Below, piece by piece: positions 40,901 through 50,485 of a DNA stretch of 64,000 nt. The stretch covers positions 1,664,425 through 1,728,424 of the forward strand of contig NC_134507.1 in the NCBI RefSeq assembly GCF_027942865.1, in the 5' to 3' direction. Each line of letters starts with the position of its first letter. Position 1 is the stretch's first letter. The notes under the pieces were generated by a model. That model searched no databases and was not told where the DNA came from. It was given only the letters and a program-made list of their open reading frames with translations. The position numbers were made by a program, and so were the translations under genes. The DNA comes from Odontesthes bonariensis. Its lineage: Eukaryota > Chordata > Actinopteri > Atheriniformes > Atherinopsidae.

Positions 40901-43900
40901 ACCTTCCCTCCATCCTCTACCAATGAGACTCTGAACCTTCCCTCCATCCTCTACCAATGAGACTCTGAACCTTCCCTCCATCCTCTACCAATGACACTCT
41001 GAACCTTCCCTCCTTCCTCTGCTAATGAGTCTCTGAACCTTCCCTCCTTCCTCTGCCAGGTTTCTGGAGCTCTTTGCTTCGGCTCGCTTTGAGGAGGCTG
41101 CTCTGCACGCTGCCCGATCTCCCCGAGGAGTCCTCAGGAACCTGGACACCATGCAGATGTTTACAGGTGAACACCTGCATTAAAGGGTCTTCGAGCTTTT
41201 ACTGGTTTCTGAAGCTTTAACTGGTTTCATCTCAGATCTGCTGTTGGTTTCTGAAGCTTTAACTGGTTTCTGAAACTTTAACTGGTTTCTGAAGCTTTAA
41301 CTGGTTTCTGAAGCTTTAACTGGTTTCTGAAGCTTTAACTGGTTTCATCTCAGATCTGCTGTTGGTTTCTGAAGCTTTAACTGTTTCCATCTCAGATCTT
41401 CTGCTGGTTTCTGAAGCTTTAACTGGTTTCTGAAACTTTAACTGGTTTCTGAAGCTTTAACTGGTTTCTGAAGCTTTAACTGGTTTCTGAAGCTTTAACT
41501 GGTTTCATCTCAGATCTTCTGCTGGTTTCTGAAGCTTTAACTGGTTTCTGAAGCTTTAACTGTTTCCATCTCAGATCTTCTGCTGGTTTCTGAAGCTTTA
41601 ACTGTTTCCATCTCAGATCTTCTGCTGGTTTCTGAAGCTTTAACTGGTTTCATCTCAGATCTTCTGCTGGTTTCTGAAGCTTTAACTGTTTCCATCTCAG
41701 ATCTTCTGCTGGTTTCTGAAGCTTTAACTGGTTTCATCTCAGACCTGCTGCTGGTTTCTGAAGCTTTAACTGGTTTCATCTCAGACCTGCTGCTGGTTTC
41801 TGAAGCTTTAACTGGTTTCATCTCAGATCTTCTGCTGGTTTCTGAAGCTTTAACTGGTTTCATCTCAGACCTGCTGCTGGTTTCTGAACCTTTAACTGGT
41901 TTCATCTCAGATCTTCTGCTGGTTTCTGAAGCTTTAACTGTTTCCATCTCAGATCTTCTGCTGGTTTCTGAAGCTTTAACTGGTTTCATCTCAGACCTGC
42001 TGCTGGTTTCTGGAGCTTTAACTGGTTTCATCTCAGATCTTCTGCTGGTTTCTGAAGCTTTAACTGGTTTCATCTCAGACCTGCTGCTGGTTTCTGAAGC
42101 TTTAACTGGTTTCATCTCAGATGTTAGAACCAAAGCAGATCAAAGTTAGAACCAAACCAGGAGAAGCTGCTATCAGGTTTTATGGATCATATATGAGGAG
42201 GAAACTCCAGGTTTTATTCTAATTGTGCTGTATGAGGGCCTTCCATCCTACAGACTTCACAGAAACATGTCCCCTCTCAGGTGTGGCGGGCCCTCCAGGG
42301 TCGGTCCCCCCTCCCCTGCTCTTCTTCCGGGCCCTGCTGGTCACTGTGGCGGCAGGAGATGAGCTGTCGGCTCCGGTGTCCCTGCACGGCGTCCGCTGGG
42401 CCCTGCAACAAAGCAACACTCAGCTCGTCACGCACGCCGTCACCCAGAACAAGTAACACAACAACCACCGTCTGCTCAACACTAAGTTCCCCCTAACTAT
42501 GAAAAAGTAGAACCAATTTACCTTTAGTCCAACGATCTTAACTGCTTAAAGTAGTTAAAGTAACTAAATTATCTGCAGTTTTCATCAAGATTTGATCAAC
42601 ACGGTAAAGCTTTTCCAACTGGTCCAATCAGAGCAAAGCTCTGATTTCTGAAGGATGGAGAGAAATTCGATCCATAAAACAGCAAAAATTATAAATTAAG
42701 ACCATCAGTCAGGCTTAGAATTATTCTTACGAGTAAGACGACGTGAAGCAGAAATGCTTTAATGCTCAAAAGAAGATTTTAAGGATGTGTGGTTTTGTCC
42801 GGCTGCGTCCTGATGTTTCCCCTCAGACTGACCTTCACTGAGGAACTGGGCGACGCTCTGACTGAGCATGCTCAGAACAACCCCACCGTGGCCGACGTGT
42901 GTCTGGCGTTGGCCGCCGTCGTCTACCAGGCCTGCGGGATAGACAGGAAGACTGCACTGAGCATGTGCAGGAGAGGCCTGATCCACAGCGCCGCCGAGTT
43001 CATGAAGCAGTGCGAGGACGTCACGGCGGGTGAGTGTGTGCGATGGGTGGAAGTCTGTCCTTGTGAGGACACCTTTGGGCTGTAAACTGTTGGCTCAGCA
43101 CTAAATCAGGAGTACATGGTTCAGCTTTTAAGTCATCGGTTTCAGAAACTTACATCTTCCTCTGGAGGTGTTGATTAATGTGATGATTAAAACACTTCCA
43201 GAAGCTAATGATGCACTCACGTCATCACACAGGGAACATAACCCCAAAGTAAACCTGCAGAATCAGCGATGGCTGAGCCCTAAAAAGGCTCAGATGACTC
43301 TGGGGCATTTTGAGGCTTTAAAGGTGACAAAAGTGGCGCTTTTTAACAGTTTGACACAGATTTCTGTACGCAGATCAGAGCGGCTCGTTAAATGAGACAC
43401 TTTTAAGCGGAACTAAAAAGGTACCAGGGTCGTGTTTCTGGGGAGTTTTAACTTCAGACACCCTGATATATGCTCCCAAATTTAAGTAAAAGGCTCCTCA
43501 GACTGAGGCTGTGTTAGAAACCGCATACTTCTCCTACTACTCCTACTAACTTTCTGAGTTAGTATGCGAGTTTTAGTAAGCAAGAAGTTCCCGGATGCAT
43601 ACTAGATTCTCCTAAATGTTGAGTATGCATCATGAGGTTACTACTCACACTCAAACTACCCTAGATGCAACGTAACGTGACGTCGCCGATCGTCATTTCC
43701 TGTCAAAACGGCAGTTTCAAGCTAGCTACAACGAGGGTAGGTTCACTTCCTGTTTTCAAAACAAAAGCACCAATTGTATGCTAATGGCTTTCCCTATGAT
43801 AAAAGGCAACGGGTATTTTATTTTGTGAAAATAACAGGAAGTGCGTTGCTCACTGCGGCTAGCTTTAGTAGCGCCGAATTCGTGGGAACAAAATTGTAAA

Positions 43901-44627
43901 CAGCCGGTATTTTGTCAGGTTTTCAACACGTTGGGGATCTAAACGACTACTTTCTCACCTGAAAATGTTTCAAATGTTGCTAAAGTTTACAGAGTTTAGA
44001 GCTTAAGGGAAATCAGCTTCAGGCCGGCTGATTTCGGCTCGGGCAGGAGCCAAATGCATTGTGGGTAAACGCTCTGCATACTGTCTGATCGATCAGTATG
44101 TAGTATGCAGTATGTGAGTATGCAGTATGCAGTATGCAGTATGTAGTATGAAGTATGCAGTATGCAGTATGCAGTATGAAGTATGCAGTATGCAGTATGC
44201 AGTATGTAGTATGTAGTATGTAGTATGCAGTATGTAGTATGCAGTATGCCGTATGTAGTATGTAGTATGCAGTATGTAGTATGCAGTATGCAGTATGCAG
44301 TATGTAGTATGCAGTATGCAGTATCCAGTATGTAGTATGTAGTATGTAGTATGTAGTATGCCGTATGTAGTATGTAGTATGCAGTATGTAGTATGCAGTA
44401 TGCAGTATGCAGTATGTAGTATGCAGTATGCAGTATGTAGTATGTAGTATGCAGTATGCAGTATGTAGTATGTAGTATGCAGTATGTAGTATGCAGTATG
44501 TAGTATGTAGTATGCAGTATGCAGTATGTAGTATGTAGTATGCAGTATGCAGTATGTAGTATGTAGTATGTAGTATGCAGTATGCAGTATGTAGTATGTA
44601 GTATGCAGTATGTAGTCTGCAGTATGT

Positions 44628-44661
<34 letters not shown>

Positions 44662-44662
44662 A

Positions 44663-44717
<55 letters not shown>

Positions 44718-45255
44718 TAGTATGTAGTATGCAGTATGCAGTATGTAGTATGTAGTATGCAGTATGTAGTCTGCAGTATGTAGTATGCAGTATGCAGTAT
44801 GCAGTATGTAGTATGCAGTATGCAGTATGTAGTATGTAGTATGCAGTATGCAGTATGCAGTATGTAGTATGCAGTATGCAGTATGTAGTATGTAGTATGC
44901 AGTATGCAGTATGTAGTATGTAGTATGTAGTATGCAGTATGTAGTCTGCAGTATGTAGTATGTAGTATGTAGTATGCAGTATGCAGTATGTAGTATGCAG
45001 TATGCAGTATGTAGTATGTAGTATGCAGTATGTAGTATGTAGTATGCAGTATGCAGTATGTAGTATGTAGTATGCAGTATGTAGTCTGCAGTATGTAGTA
45101 TGCAGTATGCAGTATGCAGTATGTAGTATGCAGTATGCAGTATGTAGTATGTAGTATGCAGTATGTAGTATGTAGTATGCAGTATGTAGTATGCAGTAAG
45201 CAGTACAGTATGTAGTATGTAGTATGTAGTATGCAGTATGCAGTATGTAGTATGT

Positions 45256-45289
<34 letters not shown>

Positions 45290-48200
45290 TAGTATGTAGT
45301 ATGCAGTATGTAGTATGCAGTATGCAGTATGTAGTATGCAGTATGCAGTATGCAGTATTTAGTATGTAGTATGCAGTATGTAGTATGTAGTATGTAGTAT
45401 GCAGTAAGCAGTACAGTATGTAGTATGTAGTATGTAGTATGCAGTATGCAGTATGTAGTATGTAGTATGTAGTATGCAGTATGTAGTATGTAGTATGCAG
45501 TATGTAGTATGTAGTATGCAGTATACAGTATGCAGTATGCAGTATGTAGTATGCAGTATGTAGTATGTAGTATGCAGTATGTAGTATGCAGTATGCAGAA
45601 TGCAGTATGCAGTATATAGTGTGCGGTTTCGAACACAGCCTCAGTGACCCCAAAGATTCTGATCAGGACCGTCAGAAAGCTGGATCCAGGAGGAAGAAGA
45701 AGAAGAAAGCTCCAGAAAAAGGTTGGGGATAATCTGAACTTCTGCTTCCTTCTCTCAGATGACTGCATGTGGGTCCTGCGCTGCTCCCCGAGCCCCCAGC
45801 TCCTCCAGCTGTTAACGGATCCTCCGGCCATCTTGTCAGTGGGCGTGGCCTGTGCCGCTCTGCTGGCGGACCCTCAGCGGCAGCACTTGGCGCTGCAGCT
45901 CCTCGACAGCTTCGCCAGCCGAGGTACAGCCCACCCTGCTGCGTATCAGCGTTAGATAAATAGATGCATTAAAGCAATACTATGTAACATTTCTACCTTA
46001 AAGCTGCAGTCTGCAGGATTTGTTGTTGTCATACGTAAAGTCCTACTTTTTGGCATTTTAAGAGTTTACATGATCTATCAGAACGCTTGAAGTTGAAAAC
46101 GGTGACCTCCGTAGTCGCAAAATGCAAGAAATGCTTATTTTTTAACCGAAAAATAAAAAGTTATTCAACTTCCTGTCCCGCCCCATCAAAACACATGAGA
46201 ACTCGTGCACGTAGACGTGCACGCCAGATGCGCTTACACGACTCCTCATTCATCAACTCATCTGTCATTTGCGATCATGGAAGACACAGTAAGTAGACTA
46301 GCCCGTAATGAAGTTCAATAGTCCAGATAAATAAGCGTGGGGACGAGCCTACTTTGTATCGCGCGTGCACAATCGGTGATTGACAGGCAACAGAGCCCAG
46401 CTCGTAAACCTGATTGGTTACCTTTTACCGGTCCGGTCTGCAATTTTGTAAACAAACCTGCTGGCTTTGGAGGGACCTAGCGGGACATATAGGGGACCTA
46501 GAGAACTCATTTTTTTTGTATTGGGGTATTTAATGTACTACTTTCAGAATCCCCGGACAGTTCCAGACATTATGCTTGAAAAAGAGTTGCAGACTGCAGC
46601 TTTAAAATAACAGCTCGAAAAACATTGTGCGGCTAGAATGAGTTTTAATATTACGATTGGCCTGTCTCCTATGCCCTTCGGGGGTCGAGTTGGAAAAACT
46701 GCGCTATGTAACTTTGCTGGACCGGCCCGGGAGCTGAGCGGAAGTACTTCGACTTGCTTTCTGGCACACCTACCACAAAAACAAATAGACCCCTCTCAGC
46801 TCCCAGGTACATTTGATTACTCTTACCTTTTCGGTCGACATAGCTTGCACCTTCTGACTCCTCTCCGGTTCGTCAACAAACGTGAAACGTGAAAGTGAAA
46901 GGGTGTTGTATTTACGACAGTGTAACTGTACATTACCTCCAAGCCTGTAGGGGGAGCTCCATAATGGGCTTTTTGAGAAGTTACATTGTATTGCTTTAAA
47001 GTCTCAGTGGGGGATAAATCCTGAGGGAAATGTAGACACTCAGATAAATCGATATGGTTTTTAATAAATAAACATTTCCACTTCCTAAAAATGTTTCCAT
47101 ATAAAACGGTTTCAGTTTCCGTCGTGAATTTTTGTTCAGAATTTATTTCTTTGTCAGATTCTTTCCTTAAAATGCAGATTTATTTCTGTCTTCATGTTTT
47201 TATATTTTAATTCGATGCCGATTAGAATGGCGTAGACGGAAAACATCCAACATTCAGGGATAAAAACGAGCTTCTTTCAGGTTTTCAGGGCAGTTTGAGG
47301 TCATCTTCCTGCTTTCCAGAGCTAACCGGGGAATAAATGTGGTATTAGAACATCAAAATAAAGAATTATAAATCAAAATCACCTCAAATTAATACAAATA
47401 AATTCTAATTCGTTTGGTAAAATTTACCTTTAAAAAAATGTCATGTATTCACATTATTTATTATTCATTTAATATTTCCTAAAATGGCATTTCGAACACT
47501 ACTTTGACAGATCAGGTTTCTTTGGTTGCACTTTACAGTAAAGGAAATAAAGAGGTGAAACGGGTGTGTCTATAACACGGATATTTCCCATGTAATAACC
47601 ATGAATCATGGTAATATCACATTAAACATCAGCAGGTGGGCTGACTCAGACCTAAATACAGTGGAATCATCATCCTATATTACCTCATTATTATCAGGTT
47701 ATTCACACATTCGTGTCCCCGTAAAACCATTTTATTTTTAGCCGTTACCACATTATTCCTACAATGTTGCCATATTTTTACCTGATAGTTTTGCCTTGTT
47801 GTCATCTGTGAATGTGTTTCCCTTCAGGCTCCTTATTACCCTGCAGCTTCATTTTGGTATTACGGTGATGGGCCCGTTATTACCTCTTTATTACATCCTG
47901 TTAGCCGCTGTAATGTAAGCTGCTGCCTTTATTTCTTCTCTCTCCACCTCCAGTGTTATCACCGGATTTAAAGAAGTTTGTTTTCATTATCCTGTGACTT
48001 TGGTTCTTTCTGTTGATGAATTGGTCTCCGTGAGTGTGAGCTGTTGTTCAAACTGAACGGTAAGGCCAACGATGAAAGATCCGGCAGCACTGAGCCACAG
48101 ATCGATCGCTGACTGTGTGGTTACGGCTGCAGAAAGTAGATCCGGTCCCTGGGTCAGAGCCTGCCACTAAGATCAAGCATCCATCAGTCAGTGTGCCAAC

Positions 48201-49346
48201 AGGTGAGAGAAGACTCTGCTCTGGAGGAGTAAATTCCCTTCATCCATCCAACTCCATGCTGCACTTAAAGGGACAGTTCTCCTCTTTAAAGGGACAGTTC
48301 TCCTCTTTAAAGGGACAGTTCGCCTCTTCTGACATGAAGCTGTGTAACATCCCATATCAGCAACATCATTTCTGAACATCTTCTTACCCCCTGCTGCGTC
48401 CTGTGAGCAGAGTTCCAGCCTCGTTTTGGTGTTGATGAAGGTAGTCCGGCTAGTTGGCTGGGGTTTAAAAAATAAAGCGTTTTGCTTCTCAGAACAGTAT
48501 GCGTTCAACAGAGTAATACATTTGCATCACAAAATGGTTCTCCAGAAAAAAGTCAGACCTCACAATCTCTTGGCCCTATTTTCTCTCCCTTCGTATCACT
48601 GTCGCTGCCGCCTTTTTTTTTTTTTTTTTTGCTAGTTTTAAAATGTAGCACTCTGAGGTCATTAAATTGATGTAAAGTGCTTTATAAATAAAATATATGC
48701 TTATTATTATTATTATAAATGATGTTGCTGATATGGGATGTCAAACAGCTTCATGTCAGAAGAGGCGAACTGTCCCTTTAACGCACAGTTGGAGGTACCT
48801 TCCAGAGTCTCTCTTAACTTGGTTGCTAAGGTCTTTGTGCCACTGATGAAATATTTCTAAGCATTTCTTAAAGTACAAGTCCAAGGTCCAAACCTTGGAC
48901 ACTTTTTAGTAAAATGCTTTTAAGGATTTTATATGAAGGAATCCTGAACTGGACGGTGTCTCCTGCCTGTCTCCAGTGGCAGCTGGGAGAGGCTTCAGCC
49001 TCGCTGCCACCCTGAATCGGATTAAACGGGTGTAGAAAATGGATTGATGGAACCCTGACCCTGAAAATAAATCTTAACTTAAGGTCCCCAGAAGCTAAGC
49101 TGCTGAGTCCAGGTGGCGTCTGACCCGGCTGTGTCTCTGCTCCTCTCAGAGGGGCTGGAGGACGTGATCCTGGAGGACGGCGGCTCCTCGGTGGACGTTT
49201 GGACGGACGTGGCGTCGCTCTGCTCCGGGCTGAAGCGGGAGGACCTGAGCCGGACTGTGAGGTCCGTCCTGCTGAACCAAAGCGGGACTGGAGTCCGCTC
49301 ACCAGACCTGGATGGAGGGCGGCTCATGGAGCATGTCTTTCTGTGA
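31707..49346 (+). CDS. clhc1: Clathrin heavy chain linker domain-containing 1, complete, eleven coding exons
   Basis: Eleven exons joined by GT-AG introns give exactly 583 codons (582 residues plus stop; human CLHC1 is close to this length). The N-terminal part (VIGRATAYKRLLMAIKAEYD, then QTETAEVQEQIRRQ, then LDRHLEDLEAQRAALLD) looks like coiled coil. The C-terminal part matches the clathrin heavy chain linker: FLELFASARFEEAALHAA, SPRGVLRNLDTMQMF, then helical repeats through exons 8-11. The molecular function is poorly known, and I make no claim beyond the fold. Neighbour rps27a, head to head, supports the assignment. Introns 3, 6, 7, 9 and 10 are swollen by repeats and mobile DNA. Confidence 0.92.
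31911..32560. other. clhc1 intron 1, proximal part
   Basis: AT-rich. 32385-32420 (CTTTATTCATCCCCC, GGGGGAAATTC) resembles the 3' end of a fish retroposon and is followed by an AT-rich (TAA)n-like stretch. Nothing else recognised. Confidence 0.45.
32561..32988. repeat. Minisatellite, 51-bp unit, ~8.4 copies, clhc1 intron 1
   Basis: Units of AATAAGTCCAGATTTAGATC plus CAGGTCAAACTTTATGAACC and TTCTCAGGCTG. The period is divisible by three, so ORFs repeat a 17-residue block (NKSRFRSRSNFMNL...). That is a repeat artefact, as one unit has TAG. It is unrelated to the 51-bp array at 1447. Confidence 0.96.
33068..33255 (+). CDS. clhc1: clhc1 coding exon 2
   Basis: Encodes VIGRATAYKRLLMAIKAEYD, TIRELKRREDEV and KDSLMTCQKRAKVLRD. 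The acceptor TTCTGGAAG has a poor pyrimidine tract, but the frame joins exons 1 and 3 correctly. Predicted helical. Confidence 0.88.
33395..33483 (+). CDS. clhc1: clhc1 coding exon 3
   Basis: Encodes SSALQTETAEVQEQIRRQKS then SSWIP. Acceptor TCTCCGTCCAG, donor GTACAA. Frame chosen because exon 2 ends with two bases of an arginine codon. Coiled-coil character. Confidence 0.85.
33757..34150. repeat. Minisatellite, 32-bp unit, ~12 copies, inside hAT copy 2
   Basis: Units of GTCTGTCGCTCACATG plus CTTTTATTTTGTAAAA, with variants such as GTTGCTCACAGG. It is absent from hAT copy 1, so it arose after or during divergence of the two copies. Confidence 0.95.
34202..34507 (+). CDS. BED-type zinc finger ORF in hAT copy 2
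   Basis: 101 codons from ATG, MEKGTELLLGHFHFKV, with finger CKLCQVELS...HLKAKH. It differs from copy 1 at only a handful of residues, mostly conservative (K/G, V/F, H/L, S/N, T/A), with no stop or frameshift. Like copy 1 it lacks the transposase catalytic region. It could be recently mobile rather than selected. Confidence 0.6.
   Translation: MEKGTELLLGHFHFKVLPDGGVDRTKVICKLCQVELSSQRSSSSLKYHLKAKHTTDSSKSFKETDSGARLLHKNYRKMLMLKVCLHNKCYGAFIHMAAHLK
34650..35095. other. clhc1 intron 3, distal part
   Basis: A-rich on the plus strand with recurring CAAAANTGCCACCA and GACACAAAAC-like words; low complexity. The ORFs at 34659-34968 are unconvincing. Confidence 0.45.
35096..35294 (+). CDS. clhc1: clhc1 coding exon 4
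   Basis: Encodes LTVAEAEDPGALDRHLEDLE, QRAALLDRKRRCVPLEVQ and KRHRDRLRAQNHHLKL, a charged helical coiled-coil segment. Acceptor TTCTTCATCAG, donor GTGAGA. Confidence 0.9.
35385..35509 (+). CDS. clhc1: clhc1 coding exon 5
   Basis: Encodes YQRLKLVWDRLSGWEEGGQQ, PLEDLLGSSVEGVRQ and APSSE. Acceptor TGCCTGCAG, donor GTAACA. Confidence 0.88.
35591..35690 (+). CDS. clhc1: clhc1 coding exon 6
   Basis: Encodes ETEEDARRSDSELFEDEEPT and VDESELLEDHLS, a strongly acidic linker. The acceptor is CCCAGCAG, a tandem NAGNAG site: using the upstream AG adds three bases (start 35588) and keeps the frame (AETEED). Donor GTAGTG runs straight into the 34-bp array. Confidence 0.87.
35695..41059. repeat. Minisatellite, 34-bp unit, ~158 copies, filling clhc1 intron 6
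   Basis: Units of TGAACCTTCCCTCCATCCTC plus TGCCAATGAGACTC. The array starts four bases into the intron and ends at the acceptor: the last unit reads CCTTCCTCTGCCAG, and the exon follows. Each unit is a pyrimidine-rich 3' splice site decoy with CCAAT where the real one has CCAG. Main variants are TACCAAT, TGCTAAT and GAGTTTC/GAGTCTC, arranged in patchy blocks. Minus-strand ORFs (up to 250 codons) are artefacts. Confidence 0.99.
41060..41166 (+). CDS. clhc1: clhc1 coding exon 7: clathrin linker start
   Basis: Encodes FLELFASARFEEAALHAA and SPRGVLRNLDTMQMF, the most clathrin-heavy-chain-like part. The acceptor is the last unit of the array. Donor GTGAAC. Confidence 0.93.
41198..42121. repeat. 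Minisatellite, 42-bp composite unit, clhc1 intron 7
   Basis: Full units combine GGTTTCTGAAGCTTTAACTG, GTTTCATCTCAG and ATCTTCTGCT (42 bp); shorter ~21-bp units lacking the middle part occur mainly at 41240-41340 and 41400-41500. A 198-codon minus-strand ORF (SETSSRSEMKPVKA repeats) is an artefact of the period being divisible by three. Confidence 0.97.
42281..42452 (+). CDS. clhc1: clhc1 coding exon 8
   Basis: Encodes PPPLLFFRALLVTVAAGDEL, SLHGVRWALQQSNTQLV and THAVTQNK. Acceptor CCCCTCTCAG, donor GTAACA. Helical-repeat region. Confidence 0.92.
42453..42826. other. clhc1 intron 8
   Basis: AT-rich, no repeats recognised. Confidence 0.5.
42827..43029 (+). CDS. clhc1: clhc1 coding exon 9
   Basis: Encodes LTFTEELGDALTEHAQN, VADVCLALAAVVYQACGIDR and SMCRRGLIHSAAEFMKQC. 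Acceptor TTTCCCCTCAG, donor GTGAGT. Confidence 0.93.
43030..43506. other. clhc1 intron 9, proximal part
   Basis: Nothing recognised; the 75-codon ORF from 43168 is unconvincing. Confidence 0.45.
43507..45640. mobile_element. GGCTGTGTTC MITE with internal 7-bp expansion (copy C)
   Basis: Ends GGCTGTGTTAGAAACCGC and GTGCGGTTTCGAACACAGCC. 43507-44090 matches 7055-7650 closely. Between the common body and the right end a single AGTATGCAGTA has grown into a ~1.5-kb array. It sits in clhc1 intron 9. Confidence 0.85.
44093..45617. repeat. 7-bp repeat array AGTATGC / AGTATGT, ~215 units
   Basis: Alternating 7-bp units with occasional changes (TATGAAG, TCTGCAG, TAAGCAGTAC). Blocks such as the TAGTCTGCAG context near 44615, 44770, 44945 and 45085 recur, showing duplication of larger segments. 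Two long minus-strand ORFs (544 and 611 codons, ILHTAYC repeats) are artefacts. Confidence 0.98.
45759..45923 (+). CDS. clhc1: clhc1 coding exon 10
   Basis: Encodes DDCMWVLRCSPSPQLLQLL, PPAILSVGVACAALLADPQR and ALQLLDSFASR. Acceptor CCTTCTCTCAG, donor GTACAG. Confidence 0.92.
45969..46999. mobile_element. TTAA-flanked MITE, outer element of a nested pair
   Basis: TTAA at 45969-45972 and 46996-46999. Ends TTAAAGCAATACTATGTAAC and GTTACATTGTATTGCTTTAA are inverted. A second TTAA element (45998-46605) is inserted 26 bp from its left end. Located in clhc1 intron 10. Confidence 0.85.
45998..46605. mobile_element. TTAA-flanked MITE, inner element
   Basis: TTAA at both ends. Ends TTAAAGCTGCAGTCTGCAGG and GAGTTGCAGACTGCAGCTTTAA match as inverted repeats. 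No transposase. The short ORF at 46087 is not supported. Confidence 0.88.
47000..48264. other. clhc1 intron 10, middle part
   Basis: AT-rich, nothing recognised apart from short low-complexity tracts. Confidence 0.45.
48265..48781. mobile_element. TTAA-flanked MITE (copy 2 of the family at 124)
   Basis: TTAA at 48265-48268 and 48778-48781. The left end has three tandem copies of the 21-bp terminal block (AAAGGGACAGTTC). The right end is a single inverted copy (GAACTGTCCCTTTAA) preceded by CAGCTTCATGTCAGAAGAGG, inverted to the left. Contains a long T run at 48610-48630. Confidence 0.88.
48950..49055 (+). mobile_element. 3' tail of a fish retroposon
   Basis: Contains GGCAGCTGGGAGAGGCTTCAG, then CCACCCTGAATCGGATTAAA and GAAAATGGATTGATGG, the familiar tail of a dispersed teleost LINE/SINE family. 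Ends about 95 bp before clhc1 exon 11. Confidence 0.6.
49150..49346 (+). CDS. clhc1: clhc1 last coding exon
   Basis: Encodes EGLEDVILEDGGSSVDVW, DVASLCSGLKREDLSRT and the end RLMEHVFL, stop TGA at 49344-49346. Acceptor CTCCTCTCAG. Confidence 0.92.
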
Positions 49347-49504
49347 AAACTGGACCAAACAACTGTTCCTCTGACCCTGCAGCTGTGTTCATTCTTCTTC
49401 TGACACACACCACATCAGCCACCTCTCCCTCACTCTGTGATAACATCTGAAGACTTTCAACTGTAAGCTGAGCCAACAGAAGTCCAGTTTCAGCCCAGTA
49501 CAAA

Positions 49505-49556
49505 AATAAAGAAATGCTTCTATTCTGCTTTTCTTTTAGGTGTAGATCTGAATAAA
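49505..49556 (+). terminator. clhc1: clhc1 polyadenylation signals
   Basis: AATAAA at 49505-49510 and 49551-49556, about 160-210 bp after the stop codon. The second lies upstream of a GTGTGTGTTC-type GT-rich element. Either or both may be used. Confidence 0.65.
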
Positions 49557-49714
49557 TGTGTAACCTTTGGTGTGTGTTCAGGTTTTCCACCATTCTTCAA
49601 CCAGAACATCCATGAAAACTGGATTTGATTTGATTTGGACTCTATTTTCACTTCTGAATTTCCCTCAAATTTGCAGTTGAGGGGTCATAAAAACCATAAA
49701 ACTCTGCAGTTTTA

Positions 49715-49815
49715 GCTTCTCTTCTTTGGCTCCCTGTTAGATTCAGAACAGAATCTAAGATTCTTCGCCTGACATATGAAGCTCTGAATGATCGAGCTGT
49801 TAATGGCTGACCTGA
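49715..49815 (+). mobile_element. LINE ORF2 C-terminal fragment
   Basis: Plus-strand frame reads LWLPVRFRTESKILRLTYEA then LNDRAVNG and a stop. This matches the WLPV...R..FK.L..TYKAL motif found after the reverse transcriptase of fish LINEs. Confidence 0.6.
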
Positions 49816-49944
49816 GCTTGGTTCCCTGTTGTTGGTCTCGTTGCTTTCATGCAGCGCTCTATAATGCCTCAGCATACATGAGCTGTTATCGTTGAATCCA
49901 GTTTCTTTGGAACACAACAAACACGTGGAAGATGGATATTAGTA

Positions 49945-50483
49945 CACTGAAAAAAACAACTCATAAGATTTACTTATAAAACCCTTTGTAAGTATTTGCA
50001 CTCAAATGATTTAAGTAATATTTAATGCTGCAATATCAAGTCAATTTTACTCACCATAAAACATAACAGTTTTGAAGATATTAAGTAACATTTAATTACA
50101 TCTAAGTTTTAAGTTATATTTATTTAAACAAATTAAGTAAAGTATACTTGTTTTTCATAGGCAGGAACATCATTTAAGTAAATGTTATATATCTGTAGTA
50201 TTTGCTGTTATGAAGTAACTTAGTAGATTTTAACAATACACTTTCAGAGTAAAGTTTATGTAGTATTTCTAGGTTTATGTACATACAACTATTAAACATT
50301 TAAATTGTATGAGGAAACCTAAGTAAAACTTATTCTTCCCCCATAATTCATGTTTTACGTTAATAAAATGTTTAATTTTACTTAAGAAGCTCGAGTTCTT
50401 ACTGAATCTGAAAAATACAAGGTAGAGATTACGACAGTTACTCTAACAGAGTTTACTTCACCAAAAAGTCACTTTTTTCAGTG
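49945..50483. mobile_element. TA-flanked MITE, CACTGAAAAAA ends
   Basis: Ends CACTGAAAAAA and TTTTTTCAGTG with TA on each side (49943-49944, 50484-50485), as for Tc1/mariner-type elements. The interior is AT-rich, with AAGTAA-like words and no ORF. Confidence 0.8.
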
Positions 50484-50485
50484 TA

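Noticed and set aside
41537-42133. 198-codon minus-strand ORF with SETSSRSEMKPVKA repeats
   Set aside because: The period of the intron 7 minisatellite is divisible by three, so one frame stays open. It is antisense to clhc1 and has no non-repeat part.
43996-45831. Minus-strand ORFs of 544 and 611 codons rich in ILHTAYC
   Set aside because: Translation of the 7-bp AGTATGC array. Biased composition and two equally open frames show it is not a protein gene.
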